This document shows, piece after piece, positions 24,488 through 33,021 of a stretch of DNA of 64,000 nucleotides. This DNA is from Catellatospora sp. TT07R-123 (lineage in GTDB: Bacteria; Actinomycetota; Actinomycetes; Mycobacteriales; Micromonosporaceae): the NCBI RefSeq assembly GCF_018327705.1, contig NZ_BNEM01000002.1:4154001-4218000 (forward strand). Direction: 5' to 3'. The notes below the pieces were generated by a model that was not told the DNA's origin, made no database searches, and saw only the letters and a program-made list of their open reading frames with translations. The translations under genes and the position numbers were made by a program. How positions within the stretch are numbered: the stretch's first letter is position 1; each line of letters begins with the position of its first letter.

Positions 24488-25480
24488 GTGTCGAACTCCG
24501 CCAGGCGGCGCAGGATGCTATGGATGGGCGCGACCGCGCTCGCGTCCGCGCTGCTCTTGTCCGGCGTGGCGCACGCCGAGCCCTCCCGCGCCGACCTCGA
24601 CCGCGAGATCCGCAAGAAGTCGGACCAGCTCGAGGTGATCGTCGAGAAGTACCACGCCCTGCACGAAGACCTGTTGACCACGCAGACCCAGACCGACGTG
24701 CTCCAGCGGCAGATCGACCCGCTCCAGCGGGAGATCACGGCGCGGCGCGGCGCGATCGGCCGCCTCGCCGACGCGGGCTACCGGGCGACCCGGTCCATGT
24801 CGCTCACGCTGCTGCTCGACGCGGGCAGCACCCGGCAGATCCTCGACCGGTTGCTGCTGATGAACGAGTACACGCTGCACCAGCAGCGCGAGATCGAGTC
24901 CCTGGCGCAGACCTCCCAGCGCTGGGACACGGCCAAGCGCACCCTGGACGCCCTGCTGACCCAGCAGCGCGAGCAGCGCCGCCAGCTCGCCACCCAGCGC
25001 ACCGCCATCGAGAGCTCCATCACCGAGCTGCGTACGCTGCGCGACCGGTTCTCCCTCCACGGCGGCGCCCGCGCCGATCTGCGCCCGGACCGGCCGATGC
25101 GGCTGCCCCGGGTCGCCCGGGGCGCGGACGAGAAGGTGGTCCGGTTCGCGCTCGACCAGGTCGGCAAGGGCTACCGGTGGGCCGGGGAAGGACCGGACGG
25201 CTACGACTGCTCGGGGCTGGTCGCCGCGGCGTTCCACCGGATCGGGATCGACCTGCCGCACAGTTCCGGCCGCCAGGAGCAGCGCAGCCAGGCGATCAGC
25301 CGGAGCCAGCTGCGCGCCGGCGACCTCGTCTTCTTCTACGGCGACCTGCACCACGTCGGCCTCTACCTGGGCGGCGGCGAGATGGTGCACGCGCCCCAGT
25401 TCGGCGAGCGGGTGCGCGTCGACCCGATCGACTCGCTGCCGATCCACAGCTTCGGCCGCGTCGTCACCCCGTCCGGCTGA
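24488..25480 (+). CDS. secreted NlpC/P60 peptidoglycan hydrolase
   Basis: A 330-residue protein. The GTG at 24488 gives a basic n-region (SARRRR) and a hydrophobic core ending AHA at residue 30, a signal peptide. Residues 34-190 form a long coiled coil with regular Gln/Glu/Arg heptads. The C-terminal NlpC/P60 domain has Cys241 in GYDCSGLVAAAF and His289 in HHVGLYLGGG. Such RipA-like enzymes cut the D-Glu to diamino acid bond in peptidoglycan stems, with the coiled coil holding the enzyme inactive. It is divergent from csoR. Confidence 0.9.
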   Translation: MSNSARRRRMLWMGATALASALLLSGVAHAEPSRADLDREIRKKSDQLEVIVEKYHALHEDLLTTQTQTDVLQRQIDPLQREITARRGAIGRLADAGYRATRSMSLTLLLDAGSTRQILDRLLLMNEYTLHQQREIESLAQTSQRWDTAKRTLDALLTQQREQRRQLATQRTAIESSITELRTLRDRFSLHGGARADLRPDRPMRLPRVARGADEKVVRFALDQVGKGYRWAGEGPDGYDCSGLVAAAFHRIGIDLPHSSGRQEQRSQAISRSQLRAGDLVFFYGDLHHVGLYLGGGEMVHAPQFGERVRVDPIDSLPIHSFGRVVTPSG

Positions 25481-25507
25481 CCGCGGCCGGGCTGACCGCA
25501 GACACGC

Positions 25508-25541
25508 CGCGGCCCGCGGAGGGTGTCCCCCGCGGGCCGCG
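25508..25541. terminator. hairpin terminator between convergent cell-wall genes
   Basis: CGCGGCCCGCGG at 25508-25519 pairs with 25530-25541; a further GGG/CCC pair closes the loop. It separates the stops of the NlpC/P60 gene and the gene ending at 25556. Confidence 0.75.
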
Positions 25542-25555
25542 CGCGTCGAGCTCTT

Positions 25556-26596
25556 CTAGTACACCGAGACGTGTACGTGGTTCGTATGGTCGCCGGCTGG
25601 TGAGTCGCCGCAGTTGGACCCGGTCGCCGAATATCGGTGCCAACCTGCGCCGACGGTCCACACCTGGCAGTAGAAGATCACATACATCAGGCCCAGGCGG
25701 CTGGCGTTCTTGACGTAGAACGCGGCCAGTTTCGAGCCGTAGAGCTTGCTGTCGCCGGTGGCCGACGAGTCGTGGAACCCGTCCGTCTCCGTGGAGAAGT
25801 CGCAGGCCCGGCCCTTGGGGTGCTCGTACATGTCACCGGGGCGGTAGCAGGAGACGTACCGCTTGAAGCCGGCCTTCTGCGCCTCCTCCATCGCGTGGAG
25901 GGTGCGCGGGGTGATGCAGCCGTTGGTGGTCGGGTCGTTGATGCTGCACGTCTCCTTGGGCCAGGTGCCGTCGGAGTTGCGCTTGGCCGGGACCGCCAGC
26001 GGCGAGGTCGGGTCGACCCAGCCGTTCGTGGCGTACCCGCCCAGCGCCGACAGCTCCCGCTCGGCGGCCTTGCGCAGCCGGGCCAGGTCGTTGAACAGCT
26101 TGGCCTGCTCCTTGACCTCGGCGTCGATCTGCGCCTTGGCCGCGTCGGCCTCCTTGCGGGTGGCGACCAGCTCGCCCAGGGTGGCCTCGTCGCGGGCGGT
26201 CATCCGCTCCAGGGCGGCCATCCGCTTGAGGAAGTCGTCCGACCCGGTGGCGTTGAGCATCGTCTCGAAGACCCCCAGCCGGCCGGTCTTGTACGCCTCG
26301 GCGGCGTACTTGACCACCGAGATGCGGGCCCGCGCGTACTTGTTCTCCGCGACGACCAGTTTGAGGTTGGTCGCCTGCTGGTCCTTCTTCGACTTCTCCA
26401 GCGCCGCTTCGGCCTCGATGTACTGCCCGGCGACGGCCTCCAGGTTCTTGCGGACCTGGGCGACCTTGGCGTTCGGGATCTCGTTGGGTTCCGCCGCGGC
26501 CACAGCCGGGAATCCGCCCACCAGCACGGCGAACGCCGTGAGCGCGGTGAGGGCGGACGCGAGCCGTCGGCGGCGGGGGCGCACCGTGAGGAGCAC
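25556..26596 (-). CDS. secreted coiled-coil protein with D-Ala-D-Ala peptidase-like domain
   Basis: A 346-residue exported protein. An Arg-rich n-region and hydrophobic core give a signal peptide ending near AVAAAEP. Residues 45-190 form a Lys/Ala/Glu-rich coiled coil. The C-terminal domain has GCITPRTLHAMEEAQKAG, HPKGRACDFSTETDG and a final DHTNHVHVSVY. The HxxxxxxCD and HxH positions fit the zinc site of the hedgehog/DD-peptidase superfamily. A cell-wall peptidase role is inferred. The coiled-coil plus hydrolase layout parallels the convergent NlpC/P60 protein, so the two may act on the same substrate. Confidence 0.8.
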   Translation of the reverse strand: MLLTVRPRRRRLASALTALTAFAVLVGGFPAVAAAEPNEIPNAKVAQVRKNLEAVAGQYIEAEAALEKSKKDQQATNLKLVVAENKYARARISVVKYAAEAYKTGRLGVFETMLNATGSDDFLKRMAALERMTARDEATLGELVATRKEADAAKAQIDAEVKEQAKLFNDLARLRKAAERELSALGGYATNGWVDPTSPLAVPAKRNSDGTWPKETCSINDPTTNGCITPRTLHAMEEAQKAGFKRYVSCYRPGDMYEHPKGRACDFSTETDGFHDSSATGDSKLYGSKLAAFYVKNASRLGLMYVIFYCQVWTVGAGWHRYSATGSNCGDSPAGDHTNHVHVSVY

Positions 26597-26736
26597 GGAC
26601 GTGAATCCTTCCGTCGGGCGCCGCGCAGTGGTGCGGAAGGAGCACGCGGCGGCGACCGCAGCAGGGTTCGGGGGACGCCTGCAGACGCGCGGCCGCGCGA
26701 CAGATTAACCCGGCGCGGCGCCGTCGGAAAAGTTGT

Positions 26737-27531
26737 TCACGCCAGCAATACGCTGCGTACCAGCTCAAACACCGCACTGTCACGGCAGATGAGCAATCCG
26801 AGCTTCGGCCGGGCCGGGTCGTAGTCGGTGCCGTCGAAGTGGCGCACCACGCCCCCGGCCTCGCGGATCAGCAGCGCACCGGCGGTGTGGTCCCAGGGCA
26901 GGCTGCGCCAGAACATGGCGAAGTGGCGGCCGGACCGGATCAGGTTCGGGTACTCGTGCGCCGCGCAGCGGAAGCCGGGGACGGTCTCGGTCAGCAGCGG
27001 CAGCCGCGCGGTCACCTGCTCGCGCAGCTCCTGCGGCAGGTACCTGGTCATCACCGCGCCCCGCAGCTGCTCGGCCGCGACCGGTGTGTGGTCGAACGCG
27101 ACCCGCTCCCCGTCGATGTACGCCCCGGCGCCCGCCTCGGCGACCGACAGCGTCCCGGCCACCGGCTCGTAGATGGCCCCGAGCACCGGCACCCCGCCGC
27201 GCAGCAGCGCGACCATCAGCCCGAACGGCTCGCGTCCGGCGGCGTAGTTGGCGGTGCCGTCGATGGGGTCGATGACCCAGACCGGCCCCGGGTCGTCCAG
27301 CCGCGCCAGCACGCTCGGGTCGGCGGCGACGGCCTCCTCGCCCACCACCAGCGAGCCCGGCAGCAGGTCGGTCAGGCGCCGGGTGAGCGCGGCCTCAGCC
27401 TCGCGGTCGGCGACGGTGACCAGGTCACCGGGGCCCTTCTCGATGACCTCCCCGGCGGCGAGGTTGCGGAAGCGCGGCAGCACGATCTCCTCGGCGACGT
27501 CCCGCAACACGCCCACCACCTGGTCGATCAT
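26737..27531 (-). CDS. inositol monophosphatase-family phosphatase
   Basis: A 264-residue metal-dependent sugar phosphatase. Signature residues are GDLVTVADREAE (residues 35-46), Glu65-Glu66 in VVGEE, WVIDPIDGTANY (Asp88, Asp91), and WDHTAGALLIREAGG near the end. It may release inositol or remove phosphate from histidinol phosphate or another sugar phosphate; sequence alone does not decide. The ATG at 27531 has GGAGG nine bases upstream. The start is only 37 bases from that of the divergent lipoprotein gene. Confidence 0.9.
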   Translation of the reverse strand: MIDQVVGVLRDVAEEIVLPRFRNLAAGEVIEKGPGDLVTVADREAEAALTRRLTDLLPGSLVVGEEAVAADPSVLARLDDPGPVWVIDPIDGTANYAAGREPFGLMVALLRGGVPVLGAIYEPVAGTLSVAEAGAGAYIDGERVAFDHTPVAAEQLRGAVMTRYLPQELREQVTARLPLLTETVPGFRCAAHEYPNLIRSGRHFAMFWRSLPWDHTAGALLIREAGGVVRHFDGTDYDPARPKLGLLICRDSAVFELVRSVLLA

Positions 27532-27568
27532 CGGTGTCACCCTCCGTTGCCGGTCTATGATCACGTAC

Positions 27569-27916
27569 ATGGTCGCACGGAGAACCGGCCGTCAACTCGC
27601 CGCCGTAGCGCTGGCGGCGGTGCTCGCGGGGGGCGCGCTGGCCGGATGCAGCGGCGAGGGCGCGACAGCCACCTGCAGCACGAGCACCTGCACGATCACC
27701 TTCGACCGCACCGTCAACAACGCCAAGATCTCGATTCTGGGCGTCGAGGTGCAGCTGGTCAGCGCCAACGCGGACACGGTGACGCTGAAGGTGGCGGGCA
27801 ACCAGGTGACCGTCAACCGCGGTGACGGGGTGAAGGTCGGCGATCTGAGCGTGAAGGTAACGTCGGTCACCGACTCCCAGATCGTGGTCGAGGCCAGCCG
27901 CAACGCCGGCAACTGA
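27569..27916 (+). CDS. small lipoprotein, hypothetical
   Basis: A 115-residue exported protein with signal sequence and lipobox LAGC at Cys27. The mature part contains TCSTSTCTITFDRTV, two Cys likely forming a disulfide, then a beta-rich stretch with GVEVQLVSANADTVTLKVAGNQVTV and so on, all strand-like with Thr/Val alternation. Lipidation and attachment to the outer face of the membrane are expected. The stop overlaps the start of the acetyltransferase gene by one base (TGATG), suggesting coupling to the glycan locus. An ATG at 27557 is also possible. Confidence 0.8.
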   Translation: MVARRTGRQLAAVALAAVLAGGALAGCSGEGATATCSTSTCTITFDRTVNNAKISILGVEVQLVSANADTVTLKVAGNQVTVNRGDGVKVGDLSVKVTSVTDSQIVVEASRNAGN

Positions 27917-28443
27917 TGGAGCCGGACTACTTCGCCCACCCCAGCGCCGACGTCGAGCCCGGGGCGCGGATCGGCGCGGGCACGAAGATCTGGCATCTGG
28001 CGCACGTACGGGCCGGAGCCGTCGTCGGCGCGGGCTGCGTGCTGGGGCGCAACGTGTACGTAGACACCGGCGCGGTCGTCGGCGATCTCGTGAAGATCCA
28101 GAACAACGTCTCGGTCTACCACGGGGTGACCCTGGAGGACGAGGTCTTCGTCGGCCCGTGCGCGGTCTTCACCAACGACCTGCGGCCGCGGGCGCAGAAC
28201 CCGGACTGGCAGATCACCCCGACCGTGGTGCGGCGCGGGGCGTCGATCGGCGCCAACGCGACGGTGGTGTGCGGGACGGAGATCGGCCCGTACGCGATGG
28301 TGGCCGCCGGCGCCGTGGTGACCCGCAGCGTCGCCGCCTACCAGCTGGTGGCGGGCAATCCGGCCCGGCACCTGGGCTGGGTCGACGAGCGGGGCGAGGT
28401 CGTGTCGCGCGACGCCGCGCGCCCCGTCGGCCTCACCCTCTGA
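27916..28443 (+). CDS. WbpD-like sugar N-acetyltransferase (left-handed beta helix)
   Basis: A 175-residue hexapeptide-repeat acetyltransferase. The sequence GAGTKIWHLAHVRAGAVVGAG, then GRNVYVDTGAVVGDLVKIQN, then VYHGVTLEDEVFVGPCAVFTND is the fingerprint of WbpD/WlbB enzymes, which acetylate the 3-amino group of UDP-GlcNAc(3NH2)A. The aminotransferase, oxidoreductase, dehydrogenase and 2-epimerase for the same pathway are in this window. The catalytic His is in IWHLAHVR. It begins in a one-base overlap with the lipoprotein gene and ends overlapping the convergent TetR gene by 11 bases. Confidence 0.88.
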   Translation: MEPDYFAHPSADVEPGARIGAGTKIWHLAHVRAGAVVGAGCVLGRNVYVDTGAVVGDLVKIQNNVSVYHGVTLEDEVFVGPCAVFTNDLRPRAQNPDWQITPTVVRRGASIGANATVVCGTEIGPYAMVAAGAVVTRSVAAYQLVAGNPARHLGWVDERGEVVSRDAARPVGLTL

Positions 28444-29029
28444 GCCCCGCCGCGATCGCCCTGGCCAGCCGCGCCACGTAGTCGCCGGGCAGCGGATGGC
28501 GCGCCACGGCCAGGTGCCAGTAGACCGGGCCGACGAGCAGATCCAGCGCGAGCACCGGGTCGGTGCCCTCGGGCAGCTCGCCCCGGGCCACCGCGCGCTG
28601 GATGACCAGCACCCCCATCTCGTGCTGGGTGTTGCGCAGGGCCTGCTGGAGGGTCTCGGCGATCTGCGGGTTGCGGGCGGCCTCGGCCAGCAGGTCCGGG
28701 ATGATCTGCGAGGCCAGCGGGTGGCGCAGCGCCTTGGTCAGGATGGTGAGGAACAGCGTGAGGTCGCCGAGCAGGCTGCCGGTGTCGGGCAGGGAGAGCT
28801 TCTGGCTGGCGACGCCGGAGACGATCTCCAGCACGAGTTCGAGCTTGGAGCTCCAGCGGCGGTAGACGGCGGTCTTGGCGACGCCGGCCCGCCGGGCGAC
28901 CGCCTCGATCGACAGACGGCCGTAGCCGACGGCGGCGAGCTCCTCCACCACCGCGTTCTGGATCGCCTCGGTGATGTCTCCGCGGAGCACGGCCGCCCCG
29001 GCTGGGGCTCGACGGGTCTGTGGCAGCAC
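28433..29029 (-). CDS. TetR-family regulator
   Basis: A 198-residue regulator with an N-terminal helix-turn-helix, GYGRLSIEAVARRAGVAKTAVYRRWSSK (motif residues 36-63), and a C-terminal ligand-binding domain starting LVLEIV. The class resembles TetR proteins with a TetR_C_11-like domain. GTG 29029 is the start; a TATTGT hexamer six bases upstream implies a leaderless message. The palindrome at 29051-29063 is the probable operator. Ligand unknown; it may control the divergent exporter genes. Confidence 0.85.
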   Translation of the reverse strand: MLPQTRRAPAGAAVLRGDITEAIQNAVVEELAAVGYGRLSIEAVARRAGVAKTAVYRRWSSKLELVLEIVSGVASQKLSLPDTGSLLGDLTLFLTILTKALRHPLASQIIPDLLAEAARNPQIAETLQQALRNTQHEMGVLVIQRAVARGELPEGTDPVLALDLLVGPVYWHLAVARHPLPGDYVARLARAIAAGLRG

Positions 29030-29050
29030 ATCGATACAATAGCGCAGCGA

Positions 29051-29063
29051 CGCAACGGTTGCG
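29051..29063. promoter_or_regulatory. probable TetR operator
   Basis: CGCAACGGTTGCG is a perfect palindrome about one central base, followed by another GTTGCG, 21 bases upstream of the tetR start and 122 bases before the exporter gene. Its position in the divergent promoter fits autoregulation. Confidence 0.55.
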
Positions 29064-29184
29064 TTGCGACGTGAGCCCCACTAACATCATCTTCGAGTAC
29101 GTCGCTACGGTGGCGTTCCATCCTCGACGTCGGCTACCGTGTGTCACCGTTGACGTCCCCCACCAGGAGATCGGAGCCCGTACC

Positions 29185-30084
29185 ATGGCAGACGCTGTGG
29201 TGACTGAGCCTTATCCCGCCCTAGCGCCGGCTCAACTCGCCGCCCGGCACGGTCTCCGCGTCGCCGGTGCACGCCCGGGTCTCACGGAATACGTCCGCAG
29301 ACTGTGGGCCTACCGCCACTTCATCGTCTCGTTCGCGAACGCCAAGAACATCGCCACGTTCAGCAGCGCGCAGCTCGGCCAGCTCTGGCACGTGCTCACC
29401 CCGCTGACCAACGCGGGCGTGTACTTCCTGATCTTCGGCGTCATCCTCAACACCCGCCACGGCATCGACAACTTCGTCGGCTTCCTGTGCGCGGGCATCT
29501 TCATCTTCGGCTACACGCAGCAGGTCGTGACCGCCGGCACCAAGGCGATCAGCGACAACATGAACCTGATCCGGGCGCTGCAGTTCCCCCGGGCCAGCCT
29601 GCCGATCGCGGCCACGATCACCCAGCTCCAGCAGATGGCGTTCGCCATGGCCGTGCTGCTGGGCATCGTCGTGGTCACCGGCGAGCCGATCACGTTCAAG
29701 TGGCTGCTGCTGATCCCGCTGCTGCTGCTGCAGAGCCTGTTCAACGCCGGTATGGCGATGCTGTTCGCCCGGCTCGGCTCGAAGATCCTGGACCTGAAGC
29801 AGGTGGTGCCGTTCCTGCTGCGCACCTGGCTCTACGCCTCGGGCGTCTTCTTCAGCCTCGGCACCGCCATCAAGAACGCGCCGCACTTCGTGAAGGTGCT
29901 GCTCCAGCTCAACCCGATGGTTCCGTTCATCGAGCTGACCCGGGAGATCCTCGGGGTCAGCAGCGGCATCAAGCCCGAGTCGGTGCCCGCGATGTGGGCG
30001 GTCGCCGCCGGTTGGGCGCTGCTGCTCAGCGTGGGCGGGTTCCTCTACTTCTGGCGCGGTGAGAAGGAGTACGGCCGTGGCTGA
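29185..30084 (+). CDS. ABC-2 polysaccharide exporter, permease subunit
   Basis: A 299-residue membrane protein of the Wzm/TagG type. After a 45-residue cytoplasmic head come six hydrophobic helices, with LGQLWHVLTPLTNAGVYFLIFGVI, FPRASLPIAATITQLQQ and QLNPMVPFIELTREIL as family features. It would form the channel moving a lipid-linked glycan across the membrane. The ATPase gene starts eight bases inside its 3' end. Position beside sugar-nucleotide genes supports a role in cell-surface polymer export. Confidence 0.9.
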   Translation: MADAVVTEPYPALAPAQLAARHGLRVAGARPGLTEYVRRLWAYRHFIVSFANAKNIATFSSAQLGQLWHVLTPLTNAGVYFLIFGVILNTRHGIDNFVGFLCAGIFIFGYTQQVVTAGTKAISDNMNLIRALQFPRASLPIAATITQLQQMAFAMAVLLGIVVVTGEPITFKWLLLIPLLLLQSLFNAGMAMLFARLGSKILDLKQVVPFLLRTWLYASGVFFSLGTAIKNAPHFVKVLLQLNPMVPFIELTREILGVSSGIKPESVPAMWAVAAGWALLLSVGGFLYFWRGEKEYGRG

Positions 30085-30847
30085 CAAGCGCATCCCCACC
30101 GTCATCGCCGAGGACGTGCACATCACCTACCGGGTGCACGGTGCGAAGAACAAGGACACCTCCCCGCTCGGCTCGCTCAAGCGGATCGTCAAGCGCGAGC
30201 CGTCCGGCGTGGTCCGCGAGGTGCACGCGGTCAGGGGCGTCAGCTTCGTGGCGTACGAGGGCGAGGCCATCGGCCTGATCGGCTCCAACGGCTCGGGCAA
30301 GTCCACGCTGCTGCGCGCGGTCGCTGGCGTGCTCCCGTCGAACAAGGGCGCGATCTACACCAAGGGCCAGCCGTCGCTGCTGGGCGTCAACGCCGCCATG
30401 ATGAACGAGCTGACCGGCGAGCGCAACGCGCAGCTGGGCTGCCTGGCCATGGGCATGACCAAGGCGGAGGTCCGCGAGGCCACGCCGCAGATCCTCGAGT
30501 TCTCGGGCATCAACGAGCGCGGCGACTTCGGCTCGCTGCCGATGCGGACGTACTCGTCGGGCATGGCGGCGCGGCTGAAGTTCTCGATCGCCGTGGCCAA
30601 GCGGCACGAGGTGCTGCTGATCGACGAGGCGCTGGCCACCGGTGACGCGCTGTTCCGGCGCAAGAGCGAGGAGCGGGTGCGCGAGCTGCGCGCCGAGGCG
30701 GGCACCGTGTTCCTGGTCAGCCACTCGCTCAGCTCGATCCGCGACACCTGCGAGCGGGTCATCTGGCTGGAGTCCGGTGTGATCCGTGCCGACGGCCCGA
30801 CCGAGGATGTCGTGCCCGAGTATGAGGCATTTGCCAATAAAAAGTGA
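30077..30847 (+). CDS. ABC-2 polysaccharide exporter, ATP-binding subunit
   Basis: A 256-residue ATPase of the Wzt/TagH type. Walker A is GSNGSGKST, the signature reads YSSGMAARLKFSIAV, Walker B is VLLIDEAL with a following ATGD, and the switch His is in VSHSLSSIR. There is no C-terminal carbohydrate-binding domain, so export is probably of the TagGH-like, not O-antigen Wzt, kind. GTG 30077 overlaps the permease stop. A hairpin terminator follows at 30865. Confidence 0.92.
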   Translation: MADKRIPTVIAEDVHITYRVHGAKNKDTSPLGSLKRIVKREPSGVVREVHAVRGVSFVAYEGEAIGLIGSNGSGKSTLLRAVAGVLPSNKGAIYTKGQPSLLGVNAAMMNELTGERNAQLGCLAMGMTKAEVREATPQILEFSGINERGDFGSLPMRTYSSGMAARLKFSIAVAKRHEVLLIDEALATGDALFRRKSEERVRELRAEAGTVFLVSHSLSSIRDTCERVIWLESGVIRADGPTEDVVPEYEAFANKK

Positions 30848-30864
30848 CCTCCTGCCGCGAGGAT

Positions 30865-30900
30865 AGAGACTGACCTGGCCCGAAAGGCCGGTCAGTCTCT
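30865..30900 (+). terminator. Rho-independent-type terminator after the exporter genes
   Basis: AGAGACTGACC (30865-30875) and GGTCAGTCTCT (30890-30900) with inner GGCC/GGCC pairs and a CGAAA loop form a 15-pair stem with a one-base bulge. A TGCGGTTTT stretch follows. It separates the exporter from the aminotransferase gene 20 bases downstream. Confidence 0.85.
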
Positions 30901-30919
30901 TGCGGTTTTGGAGGGCGTT

Positions 30920-32014
30920 GTGGATGGTGCGCTGATTCCGCCGGCCCGGCCCGTCATCGGCGAGGCCGAGATCGACGCGGCGGTCCGGGTCCTGCGCAGC
31001 GGCCTGGTCGTGCAGGGCCCCGAGGTCGCCGCGTTCGAGGACGAGTTCTCCGCTCTGGTCGACGGCCGGCACTGCGTCGCCGTCAACTCGGGCACCTCCG
31101 CGCTGCACCTGGCCGTGCTGGCCCTGGGCATCGGACCCGGCGACGAGGTGATCGTCCCGTCGTTCTCCTTCGCCGCCACCGCCAACGTGGTGCGCCTGGC
31201 CGGGGCCGAGCCGGTCTTCGCCGACATCGAGCCGGGCAGCTTCTGCCTCGACCCGGCCGCCGTCGCCGCCGCGATCTCGCCGCGCACCGCCGCGATCATG
31301 CCGGTCCACCTGTACGGCCACCCGGCGCCCATGGACGACCTGATGCCGCTGGCGCAGCGCCACGGCCTGGCCGTGATCGAGGACGCCGCGCAGGCCCACG
31401 GCGCCGCGCTGCGCGACCGTCCGGTCGGCACGTTCGGGGCGGCGGCCTGCTTCAGCTTCTACCCCACCAAGAACATGCACACGCTCGAAGGCGGCATGAT
31501 CGCCACCGACGACGCCGGGCTGGCCCGCGTCATGCGCCTGCTGCGTAACCAGGGCATGGAGCAGCGGTACGCCAACGAGCTGGTCGGCTTCAACCTGCGG
31601 CTGACCGACGTGGCCGCCGCGATCGGCCGGGTGCAGCTCCAGCAGCTGCCCGGCTGGAACTCGCAGCGCCGCAGCAACGCCAAGTATCTCGACGCGCGGA
31701 TCACCGGGGCGGTGGTGCCGCCGGTCGCCGACGCGGCCCGGCACGTGTACCACCAGTACACGGTGCGGATCGCCGGGGACCGGGACGCGGCGCGGGCGGC
31801 CCTGGCCGAGCGCGGCGTCGGCACGACGGTCTACTACCCCACCCCGATCCACCGGCTCTGGCCGTACCTGGTGGACGGGCGGCCGCAGTGCCACCTGCCG
31901 GAGACGGACCGGGCCGCGGCGCAGGTGCTGTCGCTGCCGGTGCATCCCAGCCTCACCGCCGACGAGCTGGAACGGGTCGCCGACGCGGTGAACACCCTGG
32001 CCGGTGTGCCGTGA
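30920..32014 (+). CDS. WbpE-like DegT/DnrJ aminotransferase
   Basis: A 364-residue PLP enzyme of the sugar aminotransferase family. Lys184 in SFYPTKNMHTLEGG binds PLP, with Asp155 in IEDAAQAHG and the VNSGTSALHLAVLAL cofactor loop. It resembles WbpE, converting UDP-3-keto-GlcNAcA to the 3-amino sugar. GTG 30920 follows a GGAGGG site by four bases; a TTG at 30908 is less likely. It starts a chain of overlapping genes: the oxidoreductase gene begins four bases inside its end. Confidence 0.88.
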   Translation: MDGALIPPARPVIGEAEIDAAVRVLRSGLVVQGPEVAAFEDEFSALVDGRHCVAVNSGTSALHLAVLALGIGPGDEVIVPSFSFAATANVVRLAGAEPVFADIEPGSFCLDPAAVAAAISPRTAAIMPVHLYGHPAPMDDLMPLAQRHGLAVIEDAAQAHGAALRDRPVGTFGAAACFSFYPTKNMHTLEGGMIATDDAGLARVMRLLRNQGMEQRYANELVGFNLRLTDVAAAIGRVQLQQLPGWNSQRRSNAKYLDARITGAVVPPVADAARHVYHQYTVRIAGDRDAARAALAERGVGTTVYYPTPIHRLWPYLVDGRPQCHLPETDRAAAQVLSLPVHPSLTADELERVADAVNTLAGVP

Positions 32015-33021
32015 CCGCCCTGGAGCGGCCGCTGCGCGCCGGGCTGGTCGGGCTCGGCGCGATGGGCCGCAACCACGCCCGGGTGCTGTCCGGGCTGCCC
32101 GGGGTGGAGCTGGTCGCGATCGCCGACCCGGCCGGGGACGCCACCGGCGCCGCCCGGGTGCCGGTCGTGGGCAGCGTCGCCGAGCTGATCGCGCGCCGGA
32201 TCGACTACGCGGTGGTGGCCACGCCGACGGCGTACCACGAGCAGATCGGGCTGGAGCTGGCCGCGGGCGGCGTGCACGCGCTGATCGAGAAGCCGCTCGC
32301 GCCGAGCCTGGAGGCGGGGCAGCGGCTGGTCGACGCGTTCGAGGCGGCCGGGCTGGTCGCCGGGGTGGGCCACATCGAGCGGTACAACCCGTCCCTCCAG
32401 AGTCTCCAGACCCGGCTGGAGGCCGGGGAGCTGGGCGAGGTGTTCCAGGTGGTCACCCGGCGGCAGGGGCCGTTCCCGAACCGGATCGCCGACGTGGGCG
32501 TGATCATGGATCTGGCCACCCACGACATCGACCTGACCAGCTGGGTCACCGGGCAGGCGTACACGGCGGTGTCGGCCTGGTCGATGTTCCGCAGCGGGCG
32601 CCGCCACGAGGACATGGTGTCGATCATCGGGCGGCTGGGCCCGACCGTCAGCACGAACCACCTGGTCAACTGGCTCAGCCCGCTCAAGGAGCGCTCGACC
32701 GTGGTCACCGGCGAGCGCGGCTGCTTCGTCGCCGACACGCTCACCGCCGACCTGACCTTCTACGCCAACGGCGCGATCAGCACCGAGTGGGAGGCGCTGC
32801 GGGCGTTCCGGGGCGTCGCCGAGGGCGACATGATCCGGTACGCGATACCCAAGCGCGAACCGCTGCTGGTGGAGCACGAGCGGTTCCGCGACGCGGTCGA
32901 GGGCAAGCCCAGCGACATCGTGACCCTGCGCCAGGGGCTGCGCACCGTGGCCGTGGCCGCGGCGGTGCTGCGGGCGGCCCGGTCGGCGCAGGTCGTGACG
33001 ATCGACGAGGTGCCGGTATGA
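32011..33021 (+). CDS. WbpB-like Gfo/Idh/MocA oxidoreductase
   Basis: A 336-residue NAD-dependent dehydrogenase. The Rossmann motif GLVGLGAMGRNHARVL is at residues 11-26 and the catalytic Glu-Lys-Pro at 93-95; HIERYNPS and DLATHDIDL are in the substrate half. In the pathway it would oxidise UDP-GlcNAcA at C3 for the WbpE-like enzyme, whose gene it overlaps by four bases (GTGA). The pairing of these two genes is the usual arrangement for 3-amino sugar synthesis. It also overlaps the next glycosyltransferase gene by four bases. Confidence 0.88.
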   Translation: MTALERPLRAGLVGLGAMGRNHARVLSGLPGVELVAIADPAGDATGAARVPVVGSVAELIARRIDYAVVATPTAYHEQIGLELAAGGVHALIEKPLAPSLEAGQRLVDAFEAAGLVAGVGHIERYNPSLQSLQTRLEAGELGEVFQVVTRRQGPFPNRIADVGVIMDLATHDIDLTSWVTGQAYTAVSAWSMFRSGRRHEDMVSIIGRLGPTVSTNHLVNWLSPLKERSTVVTGERGCFVADTLTADLTFYANGAISTEWEALRAFRGVAEGDMIRYAIPKREPLLVEHERFRDAVEGKPSDIVTLRQGLRTVAVAAAVLRAARSAQVVTIDEVPV

